Assembly (NCBI RefSeq): GCF_027172205.1
Contig: NC_070614.1
Span: 44,011,001 to 44,075,000, forward strand
Origin: Podarcis raffonei
Lineage: Eukaryota; Chordata; Lepidosauria; Squamata; Lacertidae
Direction: 5' to 3'
DNA length: 64,000 nt
In this document: positions 10,729 to 24,500 of the stretch, piece by piece
Layout: each line of letters opens with the position of its first letter
Position numbering within the stretch: position 1 is the stretch's first letter
Program-made: the position numbers and the translations under genes
The notes under the pieces: model-generated
What the model saw: only the letters and a program-made list of their open reading frames with translations
Told to the model about the DNA's origin: nothing
Database searches by the model: none

Positions 10729-13700
10729 ATGTGGGGAGAGGAGAATTTAGATAGAAGAGGAATTATTTCCTGCAAGATAGTTGGATTTGTACTATTGCCA
10801 TTGGTGCTTCTGCTTCAGGTGATGTGCAAGATTCCTAACACTAAGTGCAGCTTCTGCAGTCCCCTTCCTTTTCTTCACAAGTATTACCAACCAGGAGACC
10901 TCATCGTTGCTGGTATTATGTCTCAGATCTCCATATTATTCAACTCAATAGACTTCGATAAATGTCCTTCTACTGACCTCTTTGCTGACATTGTGTAAGA
11001 TTTGTTTTGTAAAAACCTCTGGTACCATATATTTGTTATATTAATTTTCCCTAGGAGTGCCAGGCCCATAGATCAGTGGTAGATCCAGTGAATGAGAGAA
11101 GAATGACAGCTTTCTCTGTCTTTGGCAATTAGTTGCATCATGCCCATATTAAGCATCATCTGTTATCTTTTTAGTTGCGGCAGCCATTAATATAATATCA
11201 GCAGCTTTAGGAGCATTTCAAGCCCAGTATCTGCCAGTATGTGCAGACTTTAGGAGACACAGGTCTTGGGCTAAGCCACATTATTATTTGTACCTGGTAC
11301 TCAGATTGGTGGGGTACAAATCACTCAAGTGAGCCTTAAATGTCTTTGGACTGCAATATCTAAAAAACTGTCATGCCCCACATGAACTAAGCGAGACCAT
11401 GCGATCATCATCTGAGGAATTTCTTTGTATGCCCCCTTTACAAGAGGTTTGGGGCCTTTTTCTGCAGTGGCCCCTCTTTGTAGAATACTCTGTTAAGTGA
11501 GGCTCACCTGGTGCCTTTGTTACATTTCTTTAGGAGCCTTATGTATTTTTGTGTTTTTATGTTTTAAAGTGCCCTATGACCCTTGGATGAACACCTGTAT
11601 AGAAATTTAATTTAAAAATAACTTTTGAAAAATAGCTTTTGAAAAAAATAATTTGAAAAAGAAGTAGATTTAAAGACCATAGTTTAGAGCTGGAACCTGT
11701 GCATGTTAATATTCCTCCTGATTTACCTGAATTCAGATTGATCAGTAAGATAGTATTGGTGCAGCTGGGTTGTAGAAATTTTCCTATCCAGAAGGAAATG
11801 CACTCTGTTACAGCATGTAACTCTCATTTCAGGGTTATGACACAGCTCTACCAACATATCCTGGCATTAGTATTTGCTGTAAAAGAGATCAATGCAAACC
11901 TCCAAATCTTACCCAACCTCACTCTGGGCTTCCACATCTATAACAGCCATTTTAGTGCAAGCTGGACCTATCGTGCCTCCTTGGAACTCCTCTCTTCGTA
12001 CAGCAGATTCATCCCCAACTACAAGTGTGACTGCCAGAATGAACTAGCAGCAGTCATTGGAGATCCGAACTCTGAGGTTTGTCTTCATATGACAAGTATA
12101 CTGAGCAACTACAAGATTCCACAGGTAACATTCTCTCAGAGCACCTCTCCTGATAGAAAACTACCCAGACAATTAGATCTTATTTTCAGCCAAAATGATG
12201 GTGCTTTGCAAGCACCGGTGATCAGTTGCCACGTCACAACTATTACTGTTTTGATCCTTTGTAAGTTTTTTTCTTTTGCTTTTTCTCCTTGTTGCTTAAT
12301 ATAGAATGTTATTAACTGACTTGGAAATAAATAGTGAGGAGCTAGATATCTTAATACAAATTATTGAAATAAAGTGCCTGAGGGACTACAGTAAGGGGTC
12401 CTGCAGATGTTATTGAAATCCAACTTTCACCAGCACCAGTTTGAGGAAAACCAGGACAAGATCCCATGTCAGCAGCACTGAAATCTAGATTGTATTTTCA
12501 CTGCAGTCAATACAAGTTAACATAGAAAACCACTGTACACCTAAACAAAATTTCTCATCTCATTTCCTGTCTTTGATTTAGCTCATCTATGGTCCTGCTC
12601 CAATAAGAAATATTAGAACTGAAGTTGCTTTCCTTAACCAAATGTTCCCAAATATAGACCATCAATATGAAGGTATTCTCAAGTTACTGCTACACTTCAG
12701 ATGGTTGTGGACTGGTGTGGTGATTGCAGATAATGAGAATGGAGAGAGGTTTCTACAGAGCGTGATTCCAAAATTTATTCGGAGAGGAATCTGCTTTGAT
12801 TTCATAGGAAGATTTCCATCAATTTCATATACTAATGGTATTGCAGACTTGGTTGCACATGGGTTCAAGACATTTAATGTTGCCATGAGAAGTACTGCTA
12901 ACGTGTTGATCATTCATGGGGAAATTGATTCCATGACACTTTTGAGAATGCTTCCTGCTGTGTCAGAATATGAGGATATACCAATAAAGGCTAAAGGTAA
13001 AGTTTGTGTCATGACAGTTCAGATGGATTTCACATCACTTCCCTTTCAGAGAGATCAGGACATAGACTTCCTCCATGGTGCTCTATCTTTCACAATTCCC
13101 TCAAAGGAGATCTTGGGATTCCAGGAATTTGTTCAGATGAGAAATCCCATCTCAGAAAAAGAAGATGGCTTTATGAGGATATACTGGGAAAAGGCATTTC
13201 AGTGTCATTTCCCTGACTCTGAAAGAAATACGCAGGATGGCGATATTTGCACTGGGGAAGAGAAGCTGGAGACTCTTCCTGGCTCTGTTTTTCCAACAAG
13301 CATGACTGGCCACAGCTATAGCATCTACAATGCAGTCTATGCTGTGGCACACGCTGTGCATGCCATGCACTCATCTAAATTGAAGCACAGAGTGGATGAA
13401 GGGCGGCTGAAGCTTTGGAATCAACAGATGTGGAAGGTAATATCATGAGCACAATAATGCAGGAATGCTCACCATAGCCCTGGAAATAACAATAAAAAGA
13501 AAGTATCCAGAGTGTTTGAAAGGTTTTTGTTTCTACCAAGGGTGGTTAGCATTTAAAGACCAAATTACATGTGACATTGAAAACACAGCTCACTGTTTTG
13601 TGAATCTGTTCCAGGGACCTCACTCAGGACTGTGACTGACTCATACTGAATGGGGTTAGCCCTTTTATCTTACTAAGAGGAGATTACGCCAGGAGTTTCC

Positions 13701-16700
13701 ATTTAATGCCAAATGGCAGCTTCTTCAGAAGGATTTCTCTCTCTCTCTCTCTCTCATTGCTCTTCATGAAAAGAGATCATATTAAAGAGCATATTAAAAA
13801 AAAACCTTACTGAAATCAAATGCCTATATGTATGCCGATAAAGAGAGATTACAGGAGGTAGTTTTACCGCATTCACTTACCATAATAAGATATTGCTGGA
13901 TCAGGACATTGGCCCATCTAGTCCAGCATCCTCCTTCATCAAAAGAAGATGATGGTGATGAAGTGCTCAGTGACTTCTATTACATCCATTACTGGTCTTT
14001 ATGAATCTTTTGAAGGGCCCATTGCTCATTTCCCTCAAGAAGGAAAGTTCATCATCAACCTGTTATCCCATCATTCCTCCTGCCAAATGTAGCTCAGCTG
14101 CGTGGTGAGAAATAACTTCCTTAATAATAGTGCTTTGGGGAAAGTTTAATTAAACCAACATGGAGAACTAGAGGCTGCATTTGATATCATAAACTGGGTG
14201 ACATTCCCAAACCGGTCCATTCTTAGAGTGAGAGTTGGAGGAAAAGACCCACGAGAACCCTTGAGCAAAGAGTTCATCATTCATGAGGATGCCATTGTAT
14301 GGCCCAGCAGGTTTAACCAGCTTTGATTCCAGACACATTTTTGTAGGCCATTTTGCAAAAGAAGTGTCATGGAAATACTTCTGTCTCTAGTCCTAAGGCA
14401 GGAATGGGGAACCTCCAGCCCTCCTGATGTTTCTGAACTGCAGCACCCATATTCTCAGCAAACATAGCCAATACCTGTCGGTCACGCACCCTACAACTAC
14501 AATGTCTACATAGAAGTCTGTGTGGTTACACATGCTCTGCATGCCATGCAACCATCTAGTCTCAAAGGCAGAATGACAGTGGATGAAGGAAAAACATCTC
14601 AGAATGAGCAGTTGTGGACGGTAGTGTCCCAAGAATGCTAAAAGCAGAGTAGAAAAGGTGATGGATCAGTCGAAAGGTTTCCTAAGGCAGCCAACTTGAT
14701 ACCTGTGGGAAGTGTTCAATCATGACATTATGGCAATAGTCCACTCCCAACAGTCTGGTGTTCAGAGCGACGATGCCCCTTTTTCTGGAGCAAGTATATA
14801 GTCATTGTGGCTAATAGCCATAGATATCCAATTTCTTCCATGTCTAATCTCCACTGCTCACCAGATGCAAAGGAATAAACAGAGAATCTAGATACTCTGG
14901 AAATTCCAAAAGCTGATAACAATAAGTGTGGAGCGGGATTTCTTTCTGCTTCTACCACTCACCACTTCATGGTTATAAATGTAGTGGTGGCTATACCATT
15001 CTGACCTGCTCCACTGCTGATCAGTCACTTCCTTCATTAGTACCACTCTTACCTTTTATTATTGTAGTTTATTACTGTATCTGTTTATTGTTCTATGTAT
15101 CTCTCAACGTTCATGCAATAAACTCAAGGAGGCCTATCGGGCTCTTCCTTTCTCTGTATCCATTCTTCCTTGGTATAAAGCTTTAAACAGTTCAGGAATC
15201 AATTGTGAATGATCACCAGCCTTTTGTATATTCTTATGAATTTGCTTTCTTTTAATTTCTCTCTGATTCTATCTATTCTTTCCCCCCCAAACAGCTCAAC
15301 CACTTTGTTAAAAGCATCTCATTTAATAATAGTGCTGGGGGTAAAGTTTCCTTCAACCAAAATGGAGAGTTAGAGTCTGGATTTGATATTATAAACTGGG
15401 TTACATTTCCAAACCAGTCCTTTCGGAGGGTGAAAGTTGGAAAGATCAACCCCATGGCTCCCCAAGAAGAAGTGTTCAGCATTTGTGAAGAAGCCATTGT
15501 GTGGCCCAGCAGGTTTAACCAGGTGAGATAAATTCATAGGTTGTAGCGTATCCATCACTTCTACAACGATTCGCAATTCAGATACTGATCTAGCTCTGTG
15601 CTTTGTATATCCATGTGCTTAGTGTAGGAGTGAGGGCATGGCTGTAGAGATCTTCCATGTTTTGCCAATTAAGTGACACTCATTAAATCCACTCTTGCAC
15701 TACAACCACCAAATTTAACACCTGAAAAAAAAGTAAAACTTGATAAATTTATGGAGGGTCATATTCGTGTAGGGGAAGGCAGCCTAAGGATTCCTTTTAT
15801 CACAAGGGGGCTTGCTGGTTTCCTTTCCCTACCCAAATCTGTGACATATTGATCTGCTTTCCTTTGGACCACATCAGTGAGGTCAAGAAGGATGTATTTT
15901 TGTCTGGGTAACCCAGGACCTGCATATACACTGCCCAGGTTTGGTGCTGGTAATGCAACTGTTCAAGGAGATCGTTCAGCAAGTATACATTGTGGACACA
16001 CAATATTGCAAAAAAAGAAATAATAATAATAATAATAATAATTTATTATTTATACCCCGCCCATCTGGCTGGGCCTCCCCAGCCACTCTGGGCGGCTTCC
16101 ATAAAAACCAAAAATACAGTAAAATATCACACGTTAAAAACTTCCCTGAACAGGGCTGCCTTAAGATGTCTTCTGAATGTCAGGTAGTTGTTTATCTCTT
16201 TGACATCTGCTGGAAGGGCGTTCCACAGGGCGGGCGCCACTACCGAGAAGGCCCTCTGCCTGGTTCCCTGTAGCTTTGCTTCTCGCAATGAGGGAATCGC
16301 CAGAAGGCCCTCGGCGCTGGACCTCAGCGTCCGGGCAGAATGATGGGGGTGGAGACGCTCCTTCAGGTATACTGGACCGAGGCCATTGATCCTCTTTCAT
16401 TTGTGGACAGGCACAGCCTCTTTCTCTTTGTAATGCCAATTGTCCTTTGGGTTATCAAAAAACAAAGAAGGAAGGGAAACCATTTTGCTGCTATGATTGC
16501 GTCTTATGTCCAGAAGGGAAGATTTCCAACCAGACAGGTAAGAGACATCATGTATAGAGCCTTTATAATGTACTGACACTAAGATATTCAGACACGCATT
16601 TCCCTTGTGGTGTTCAGTTGTTCAGAAAATTCAGGAAAATTGTTCAGAATTCAGTGAAGGTTGTGGTTCCTGATACGGGGATACAGCCTGATATATTCAA

Positions 16701-18169
16701 TGATATCAGTCCAAGCCATTGACAGCTGGTAATTAATCAGACAAAGGAGGTATCATAAAGTGAAAAAACAGCTAACGATTTGTTGGGTCTCTGGACCGTA
16801 ATAAAGATTGATGATGATGATGAAAAAAGCAGAAACCTTCAGAAATATGAAAGAACTTAAGGGGAAAGCTAGGTGCAACAGCCCCTCTCTCTTAAAAACA
16901 AGACCCAAGAATCATTTTTCACAATTCGGAGATGCGATAAAACTGAAATACAACCTTGCTCCAATCGACATATTAGAATGGGAAGTTCAAATAATGTTGG
17001 GATGTTTAAAAACGTGAACAAGTAAAATCTGCTAGAATCCTGACAGTAAGTGATAATATAGAGCTTCAGATGTCGTGTTAGGTCCTAACATCTGGGGGTG
17101 GGTGGGAATTGAATACGGCATTTTTCTAATAATATAATTACATGAGAAGTGTGGCAAATTGGTTTTCAGATTTGAAGCTGGCAACCCTTATTTAAGGTTT
17201 GTTGTTTTTATTTTGATCATTTTAGTATTATGCATGTAGTGGTGCTCCTACGGAATTTCTTTTTCAGACATGGATGAATGCCTTCAATGCCCACCGGATC
17301 ATTACCCAAATGTGGAAAAGGATTCATGCGTGCCAAAGGTCATCCATTTCTTGTCTTATGGGGAACCACTGGGGATCTCTTTGGCCTGCTTTTCTGTTTC
17401 CATGTCCTTCCTTACAGCTTTGGTGCTTTGGATCTTCATTAAGCACCGGGAGACTCCCATCGTCATAGCCAACAACCGCAACCTCTCCTACACTCTCCTC
17501 ACCTCCCTCTTGCTTGCTTTCCTTTGTGCTCTTTTATTCATCGGTCGACCCAAGAAAGTGACATGTCTCCTTCGACAAACAGCTTTTGGCATCATCTTCT
17601 CAGTGGCAGTTTCTTGTGTGTTGACAAAGACAATCATTGTGGTCCTTGCTTTCATGGTCACCAAACCAGGGTCCAGCATGAGGAAATGGCTGGGGAAACA
17701 ACAGGCCACCTCCATTGTTCTTTCCTGTTCCTTGATTCAAGCCGCTCTTTGTACTGTGTGGCTGGCAACTTCTCCCCCATTTCCAGCTTTAGACATGCAT
17801 TCAATGAGTAAAGAAATTGTTCTGCAATGTAATGAAGGGTCCGTCACCATGTTCTACTGTGTCTTGGGGTTTATGGGCTTGCTGGCCATTGTCAGCTTAT
17901 CTGTAGCCTTCCTAGCCAGGAAGTTACCCGACAGCTTTAATGAAGCCAAGTTTATCACCTTCAGCATGCTGGTATTTTGCAGTGTGTGGCTGTCCTTTGT
18001 TCCAACTTATTTAAGCACAAAAGGAAAATATATGGTGGCTGTGGAGATCTTCTCTATCTTGGCCTCCAGTGCTGGATTACTGGCTTGCATCTTTTCCCCA
18101 AAATGTTATATTATTGTGATGAAGCCAGAGCTGAACACGAAGGACCAGTTAAGAAGAAGAACTCAGTGA
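10729..18169 (+). CDS. VMN2R-like: V2R gene B: type-2 vomeronasal receptor
   Basis: Complete six-exon gene: E1 10729-10994, E2 11833-12124, E3 12582-13436, E4 15295-15522, E5 16411-16537, E6 17268-18169. Total coding length is 2670 nt, 889 aa plus stop. The ATG at 10729 is chosen because it precedes a basic n-region and a hydrophobic stretch ([16 protein letters not shown]) that fits a signal peptide. Domain order: flytrap about residues 40-520, NCD3G about 550-600, seven helices about 620-875. E3 starts [10 protein letters not shown], so its reading frame has no early Met, but it is open from the acceptor. In E3 the variable loop reads SYTNGIAD, unlike SYSTGLMD in A, D, E and F. An L2 LINE tail sits immediately before the exon-5 acceptor. 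All exons are open, so it is probably functional. Confidence 0.93.
14093..14320 (+). pseudogene. E4' relic in gene B
   Basis: This 228-nt exon-4 copy has an intact AG acceptor, an in-frame TAA at the same place as in gene A, and CAG|CT instead of a GT donor. It ends VWPSRFNQ. The shared stop with A indicates that A and B inherited the same decayed copy. Confidence 0.85.
14491..14620 (+). pseudogene. E3' relic in gene B
   Basis: An exon-3 tail of the foreign type: [19 protein letters not shown], then [15 protein letters not shown], ending at gtagtg. It is longer than the copy in gene A and lacks the upstream part of exon 3. Confidence 0.75.
16020..16385 (-). mobile_element. L2-type LINE 3' end in intron 4 of gene B
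   Basis: Read on the minus strand it encodes the C-terminus of an L2-like ORF ([14 protein letters not shown]-type, then [11 protein letters not shown]) followed by a 3' UTR with the typical gcccagagtggctggggagg stretch and an (ATT)n tail at 16021-16042. It is 5'-truncated and absent from the other genes. Its truncated end lies only about 25 bp upstream of the exon-5 acceptor at 16409-16410, so any branch point further upstream has been displaced by about 370 bp. Confidence 0.8.
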
Positions 18170-19952
18170 AGCACCTACAATTCTATGGTCCTGGTCCATC
18201 TAAATTTGTATCTACGCAAAGGGATTTAAGCCAGCCACAACTGATTAGTTTAAATGGATTGCAGTTTAGATTACAGTTTCTCCCTTTATTCCCTCATTAG
18301 GCAGTACATATATATTGCAACATATGGATTGAATATAGGAACCATCCTATGTTAGTATCAACTCCCTATCCCAAGTCTGCCAACCAAACAAGATATGGGA
18401 GCCAAAGCTTTCTTCCTTTGGTTTGCCAAATGTAGTGGCATGATTATCTGCAACCTAGAGTGGATATGAAGATACCCCCTCTTTGGAGATATCCTATGTT
18501 AATTCATTATTTCCTCCCCACATCCGGCAGCCCAACAATATATAGCCAACCCAAGAATATAAGTCTGCCCTTTCATTTTGAATGCCACAGCATTGCCATT
18601 TATTTCCTGAATGCAACAGTACAAACAATAAATCTAAGTTATACATAGCTCAGGATTTGTGGGAAATTTATTTTGTCTGCCTATATGCAAATGGGCCATG
18701 TCATTTGACTAGTTGCTCTGTGGAGATTCAAAGCTCCCAACTCCAGAAAACTCCTGCCCCAACTCTTTGAGTTGTGTCAGACTGCTTCATCTCATGAGAG
18801 CAAGCATTTCTGCTTGTATAATGGATTTTCTCCCTTCTCCTCACCCTGTGTGGGTCTCATACCCTTGCAGTATCTGCTCCAGAGTGTCGGGAGAGGGAGA
18901 ACCTAGAGTTCACATGGGGGAGGGGGAAATCAAAGCTTTCTACAAAAGGAAATTAGAAAAAAGTTCCAGACCAGCCTTCCACCTCCTTTCACACATGGGG
19001 CCAGAGGCAAAAGAGTGAGCAGCAACAAATGTAAGTTTTGTGTTTGTATGGTACACTAGTACCTGCACACACTCACAAGTCAAGTAAGGGGCATTACCAG
19101 AGTTCAAGGACACATTCCAGTGAGGGAAAAGATCTCTGGGTGTGGAGCTGGCTAGTAAGGGGTTTCAACTGGGAAGAATTCCATATATCAGCATCATATT
19201 CAGCTCCCAGATCTGGAATTCCCAAGCCCTGTTCTCATTGCATGAAGGACAGAAAGGTCTGCACTCAGCAACCTGTTTAGCTCTGCTGGGGAGTGCATTT
19301 CATCTAGCAAAGCATTCCATCTTGTGTTATTCCCCCAAACGGCCTGGTTGTGGAGCAAAGATTATGTATAATGCTCCGGCTTGTATGATACTGAATCTAC
19401 ATCATTTATTACAGCCACCATATAGTCAGCAGGGTGTTGTGGTTAGATGAGTGGTTATTTTTGCTGTTTCCGAGAGGTTTAATTCTATTAATGTCATCTT
19501 GCTATATTTCTTACACTAAACTATTCCTTTTTCTATGTCATTATATTTGCTATTTTGTTGTTCTTTTATTATGAAATTGTTCTTGACGCTGTTGATTTTG
19601 AGATGTGTTCCTGTATTCTTGTTGTTAGCTACTTGGAGTAAGATGCTTTCAGTGGAAGTGCAGTGTATAAATAAAAATACTAATGAATGATTGAACTGTA
19701 CTTTCAGTCTTCCCAGGACAGATCTTAAGCTAACTAGTCTATAGTTTCTAGGGCCTTAAGGTCCAATGTGAAGCCAGACTCATCTTAAGTGAACTTGGAA
19801 GTTTCTGCAATACAGAACTGGGCAGGGAATGAATAGTCTCTGGCAGACGTTATAAGATGGGCAACATCTGGCATGGGAAGAGGGGGAGGGTCAGCTGGGA
19901 TGACGAGTTGCTCCTTTCTCTCTGGGTATCTCATTACAAATGAACAGAAGTC

Positions 19953-20124
19953 CAACAGACAAAATGTGGAGAAAAAAGATAATAAAGGACCCACAATGGG
20001 GAGCAGAGAGGTTCATGGGTATTTATGGAATACCTCCCCCCTCTTTTGTTGTTTGAGGATTGTTTGTTAATTTGAATATTTTAAAAATAAATAAATTTAT
20101 TAAAGAAAACCCACAACAACAACA
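19953..20124 (+). mobile_element. Short retroposed fragment upstream of gene C
   Basis: Same insertion as at 9889-10063, with direct repeats at 19938-19952 and 20125-20139 (the right copy has substitutions). Confidence 0.5.
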
Positions 20125-20375
20125 AAATGAACCAAAGTCAGGACTGTAAAGAATACAAACTTAGGGCTGGTTTTCAACGACATTTAACTCCCTCCCCACA
20201 TACCATTTTTTGAAGGGGATTTCTGGCATCATCATATTAATCTGTCAGTTTGTGAATACCAGTGAGAACTGCACAGAGCATGCTGAGTAACTTAACTTTC
20301 AAGTGTAATGCATCTAGCATGGTAATTGCTCAAAGGTCCCTGCTTGTACAAAGTCGAGAATATAAATATCATCTG

Positions 20376-21164
20376 TGTTGGAAATGTAAAGAGACTGAAT
20401 GTACATTCTTTCACCTTTGGTGGATATGCCCAAGGATTAAGGCTTTCTGGGAGATGATCTATAATGAAATGAAAAAGGTATTTAAATATACCTTTCTGAA
20501 GAAACCAGAGGCCTTTCTCCTGGGCATGGTCGGCCAATTGGTGCCAAAGAAGGGTAGAACTTTCTTTATGTATGCTACAACAGCAGCAAGAATACTTATT
20601 GCAAAGTACTGGAAGACACAAGATCTACCCAACCGGGAAGAATGGCAGATGAAGGTGATGGGCTACATGGAATTGGCGGAAATGACTGGCAGAATCCGAG
20701 ACCAGGGAGAAGAGTCGGTGGAAGAAGATTGGAAGAAATTTAAAGTTTATTTACAGAAACATTGTAAAATTAAGGAATGTTAGAAGGATGTTGGAATGAA
20801 GTTATGTGGTTTTAGCAGAAATGTTATAAAGGATTAAGAAAAAACAGACTGTTAATTGGTGAAAAGAGGGAAAGTAAAGTCACATTATATTAAGGTAAGG
20901 ACAAAAACTGGAAAAGATGGAAAAATTTGCTGAAATAGCTAACTGAACTAGAATACAAAAAAGGGAGGTGTGAGGAGGTCAAGGAAACAAGCAAATGAAA
21001 GATAAGTTATGGGAAGGTTTGTTGTGTTTTTTAATTGTGTTTATATTTCTGTTTTTTTCTTTTTTATTATTGTGATGTGTTGTTTTGTTTTTGTTTAATA
21101 TGGTGTTCTCTATTTTTTCTTTTTGTAACCTTTAAAACTTTAATAAATATTATTAAAAAAGAGA
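20376..21164 (+). mobile_element. L1 LINE 3' end with 20-bp target duplication
   Basis: It encodes the last about 130 aa of an L1 ORF2, including the C-terminal cysteine motif (CWKCKETECTFFHLWWICP), ending in a TAG at 20781-20783, then a 3' UTR and an AATAAA/A-rich end. It is flanked by a perfect 20-bp target duplication, gagaatataaatatcatctg, at 20356-20375 and 21165-21184. The site is empty in spacers A-B, C-D and D-E. The perfect duplication suggests a fairly recent insertion. Confidence 0.92.
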
Positions 21165-21597
21165 GAGAATATAAATATCATCTGCTCCTAACTACTATAG
21201 TTACATCCACCTACTTTCCTGCTACAAATTGCACTATCTGGGACCATTAATTCCCATAACACTATTAGATGACCACATGAGCTGGATGAATGCAGCAGTC
21301 ACATCTAAGCGCCTGTAAATCTCAATGATATTATTATCCTCCCTGTAATTATGAAATTAAGCATGGAAGCTTTGTTTCCTCATATCAAGGAATTACAAAT
21401 ATGAGTTGCATTATTATCAATGAAGATAGGAGGGTGCTGAGAATATCGCCGGTACAATTCCAAGGTGTAACAAGAGATAGTCAGAGCTTGGTCAGGCTGA
21501 TAACAGATGCTTTACACTGCACAATCTGACTCACAAATCAGTGTAGTATGTAGTTAAGTTAAGCTGCCCAACACAGCAAAGGACTTACTGAAAGATA

Positions 21598-24500
21598 ATG
21601 TGGGGACAGGAGAATTTAGGTAGAAGAGGAATTATTTCATGTAAGATAGTTGGATTTATATTACTATTGCCATCAGTGGTTCTGCTTCAGGTGATGTGCA
21701 AGATTCCTAGCACTAAGTGCAGCATCTGCAGTCCCCTTCCTTTTCTTCACAAGTATTACCAACCAGGAGACCTCATCGTTGCTGGTATTATGTCTCAGAT
21801 CTCCATATTATTCAACTCAATAGACTTTGATAAATGTCCTTCTACTGACCTCTTTGATGACATTGTGTAAGATTTGTTTTGTAAAAACCTCTGGTACCAT
21901 ATATTTGATATATTAATTTTCCCTAGGAGTGCCAGGCCCATAGATCTGTGGTAGATCCAGTGAATGAGAGAAGAAGGACAGCCTTCTCTGTCTTTGCCAA
22001 ATAGTTGTATCACCCCCATATTAATCATCATCTGTTATCTTTTTAGTTGTGGCAGCCATGAATCTAATATCAGCAGCTTAAGGAGCCACAATGTGGCCAT
22101 AGAATCTGCCACTATGTGCAGAGTTTGGAACAGACAGATCTTGGGCTAAGCCACATTATTTTCTGTACATCATAACTCAGATTAGTGGGGTACAAATCAC
22201 TCAAGTGAGCCTTAACTGTTTCAGGACTGCAATACCTAAAAAATTATTATGCCCCATATGAACTAAGTGAGACCTTGCGATCATCATCTGAGGCCTTTCT
22301 TTGTGTGTCACCTTCACAAAAGGTTCAGAGCCTTTTTCTGCAGTGGCCCCTCTTTGTATTTTTTTAAAAAATAATATTTATTAAAGGTTTAAAGATTACA
22401 GCAAAAAAGAAGAATAAAAAAATGAAAAATTAAATAGAACAAATCAATACCTCACAATACATAGGAAAGAAAAAAACAAAAAACAATACAATAAAACAGA
22501 AAAAAGAAAAACAAAAGCATTTAAAAACACATCCAATATTTCCATATCTTTATCTTTCATTTACTTGTTTCATCGACCTCCTCACACCTCCATTTTTTTG
22601 TATTCTAGTTCAATTAGCTGTTTCAGCAAATCCTTTCCATTTTACTCAATTTTTGTTCCATAATTTATCTTAACCCAATCTAACCTTAAATTTTCCACTT
22701 TGACCCATTAACAATCTATTTTTACTTAATTCTTTATAACCTTTCTGCTAAAGCCATGTAACTTCATTCCAGCATCATTCCTTAATTTTACAGTATTTCT
22801 GTAAATAAACTTTAAATTTTTTCCAATCTTCTTCCACCGACTCTTCTCCCTGGTCTCGGATTCTGCCAGTCATTTCCGCCCCTCTTTGTAGAATACTCTT
22901 CTAAGGGAGGCTCACCTGGTGCCTTTGTTACATTTTTTAAGGAGCCTTATGTATTTTTGTGTTTTTATGTTTTAAAGTGCCCTATGATCCGTGGATGAAC
23001 ACCTGTGTAGAAATTTAATTTGAAAAATAAGTAGATTAAAAGACCATAGTTTAGAGCTGGAACTTGTGCATGTTAATATTCCTCCAGATTTACCTGAATT
23101 GAGATTGATCAGTAAGTTAGTATTGGTGTAGCTATGGTGTCGCAATTGTCCTATCCAGAAGGAAACACACTGTGTTACAGCATGTAACTCTCATTTCAGG
23201 GTTATGACACAACTCTACCAACATATCCTGGCATTAGCATTTGCTGTAAAAGAGATCAATGCAAACCTCCAAATCTTACCCAACCTCACTCTGGGCTTCC
23301 ACATCTATAACAGCCATTTTAGTGCCAGCTGGACCTATCGTGCCTCCTTGGAACTCCTCTCTACATACAGCAGATTCATCTCCAACTACAAGTGTGACTC
23401 CCAGCATGAACTAGCAGCAGTCATTGGAGGTCCGAACTCTAAGGTTTGTCTTCATATGGCAAGTATACTGAGCAACTACAAGATTTCACAGGTAACAATC
23501 TCTCAGAGCTCCTCTCCTGATAGAAAACTACCCAGACCATTAGGTCTTCTTTTCAGACAAAATGAAGGTACTTTGCAAGCACCGATGATCAGCTGCCACT
23601 TCGCAACTGTTACAGTGTTGATCCTTTGTCGGTTCTTTTTCATTTGCTTTTTCTCCTTGTTGCTTAATATATAATGTTATTAACTGACTTGGAAATAAAT
23701 AGTGAGGAGCTAGATATCTTAATACAAATTATTGAAATAAGCTGCCTTAGGGACTACAGTAAGGTGTCCTACAGATGTTATTGAAATCCAACTTTCACCG
23801 GCCCCAGCCAGCAAGAACAACCTATTCATAGATTATGGGCGTTCTCATCCTACAATGGAATACATCGGAAGTCCTGTTTCACCATTGTAATGTAAGACAT
23901 GGCACTACCATGAACGGTAACTGAGCATTATTGCTTGAGCAGATTGCCACAACCCTCAACCAGCATATACTTTGTGCTACTACAATTTCACTGGTGAGAA
24001 CATTTTTCTATGTTTAGTGGATTGCTCATTCTTTAATGTTCTCTTAAGTTTGAGGAAGTTTGAGGAAAATGTGGACAAGATCCCATGTCAGCAGCACTCC
24101 CTCAAAACAAAATCTGAAATCTAGATTGTATTTTAACTGCAGTGAATACTAGTTAACATAGAAAACCACTGTACACTTAAACAAAATTTCTCATCTCCTC
24201 ATTTCCTGTCTTTGATTTAGCTCATCTATGGTCCTGCTCCAATGAGAAATAGTAAAACTGAAGTTGCTTTCCTTAACCAAATGTTCCCAAGTATAGACCA
24301 TCAATATGAAGGGATTCTCAAGTTATTGCTACACTTCAGATGGCTCTGGACTGGTGTGGTGATTGTGAATGATGAGAATGGAGAGAGGTTTCTACAGAGC
24401 GTGGTTCCAAAATTTATTCGAAGAGGAATCTGCTTTGATTTCATAGGAAGATTTCCATCAATGTCTTATACTAATGGTGTTACGGACTTGGTTGCAGATG

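Larger units (their letters stand above)
18170..21597. other. Intergenic spacer B-C
   Basis: 3' flank of B (AATAAA at 18627-18632), the shared retroposed fragment at 19953-20124, an L1 tail at 20376-21164, and the conserved 5' flank of C. Apart from the L1 it aligns with spacer A-B. No host gene is seen. Confidence 0.6.

Noticed and set aside
20262-20783. 173-aa open frame as a host gene
   Set aside because: It is the C-terminus of L1 ORF2, bounded by a 20-bp target duplication.
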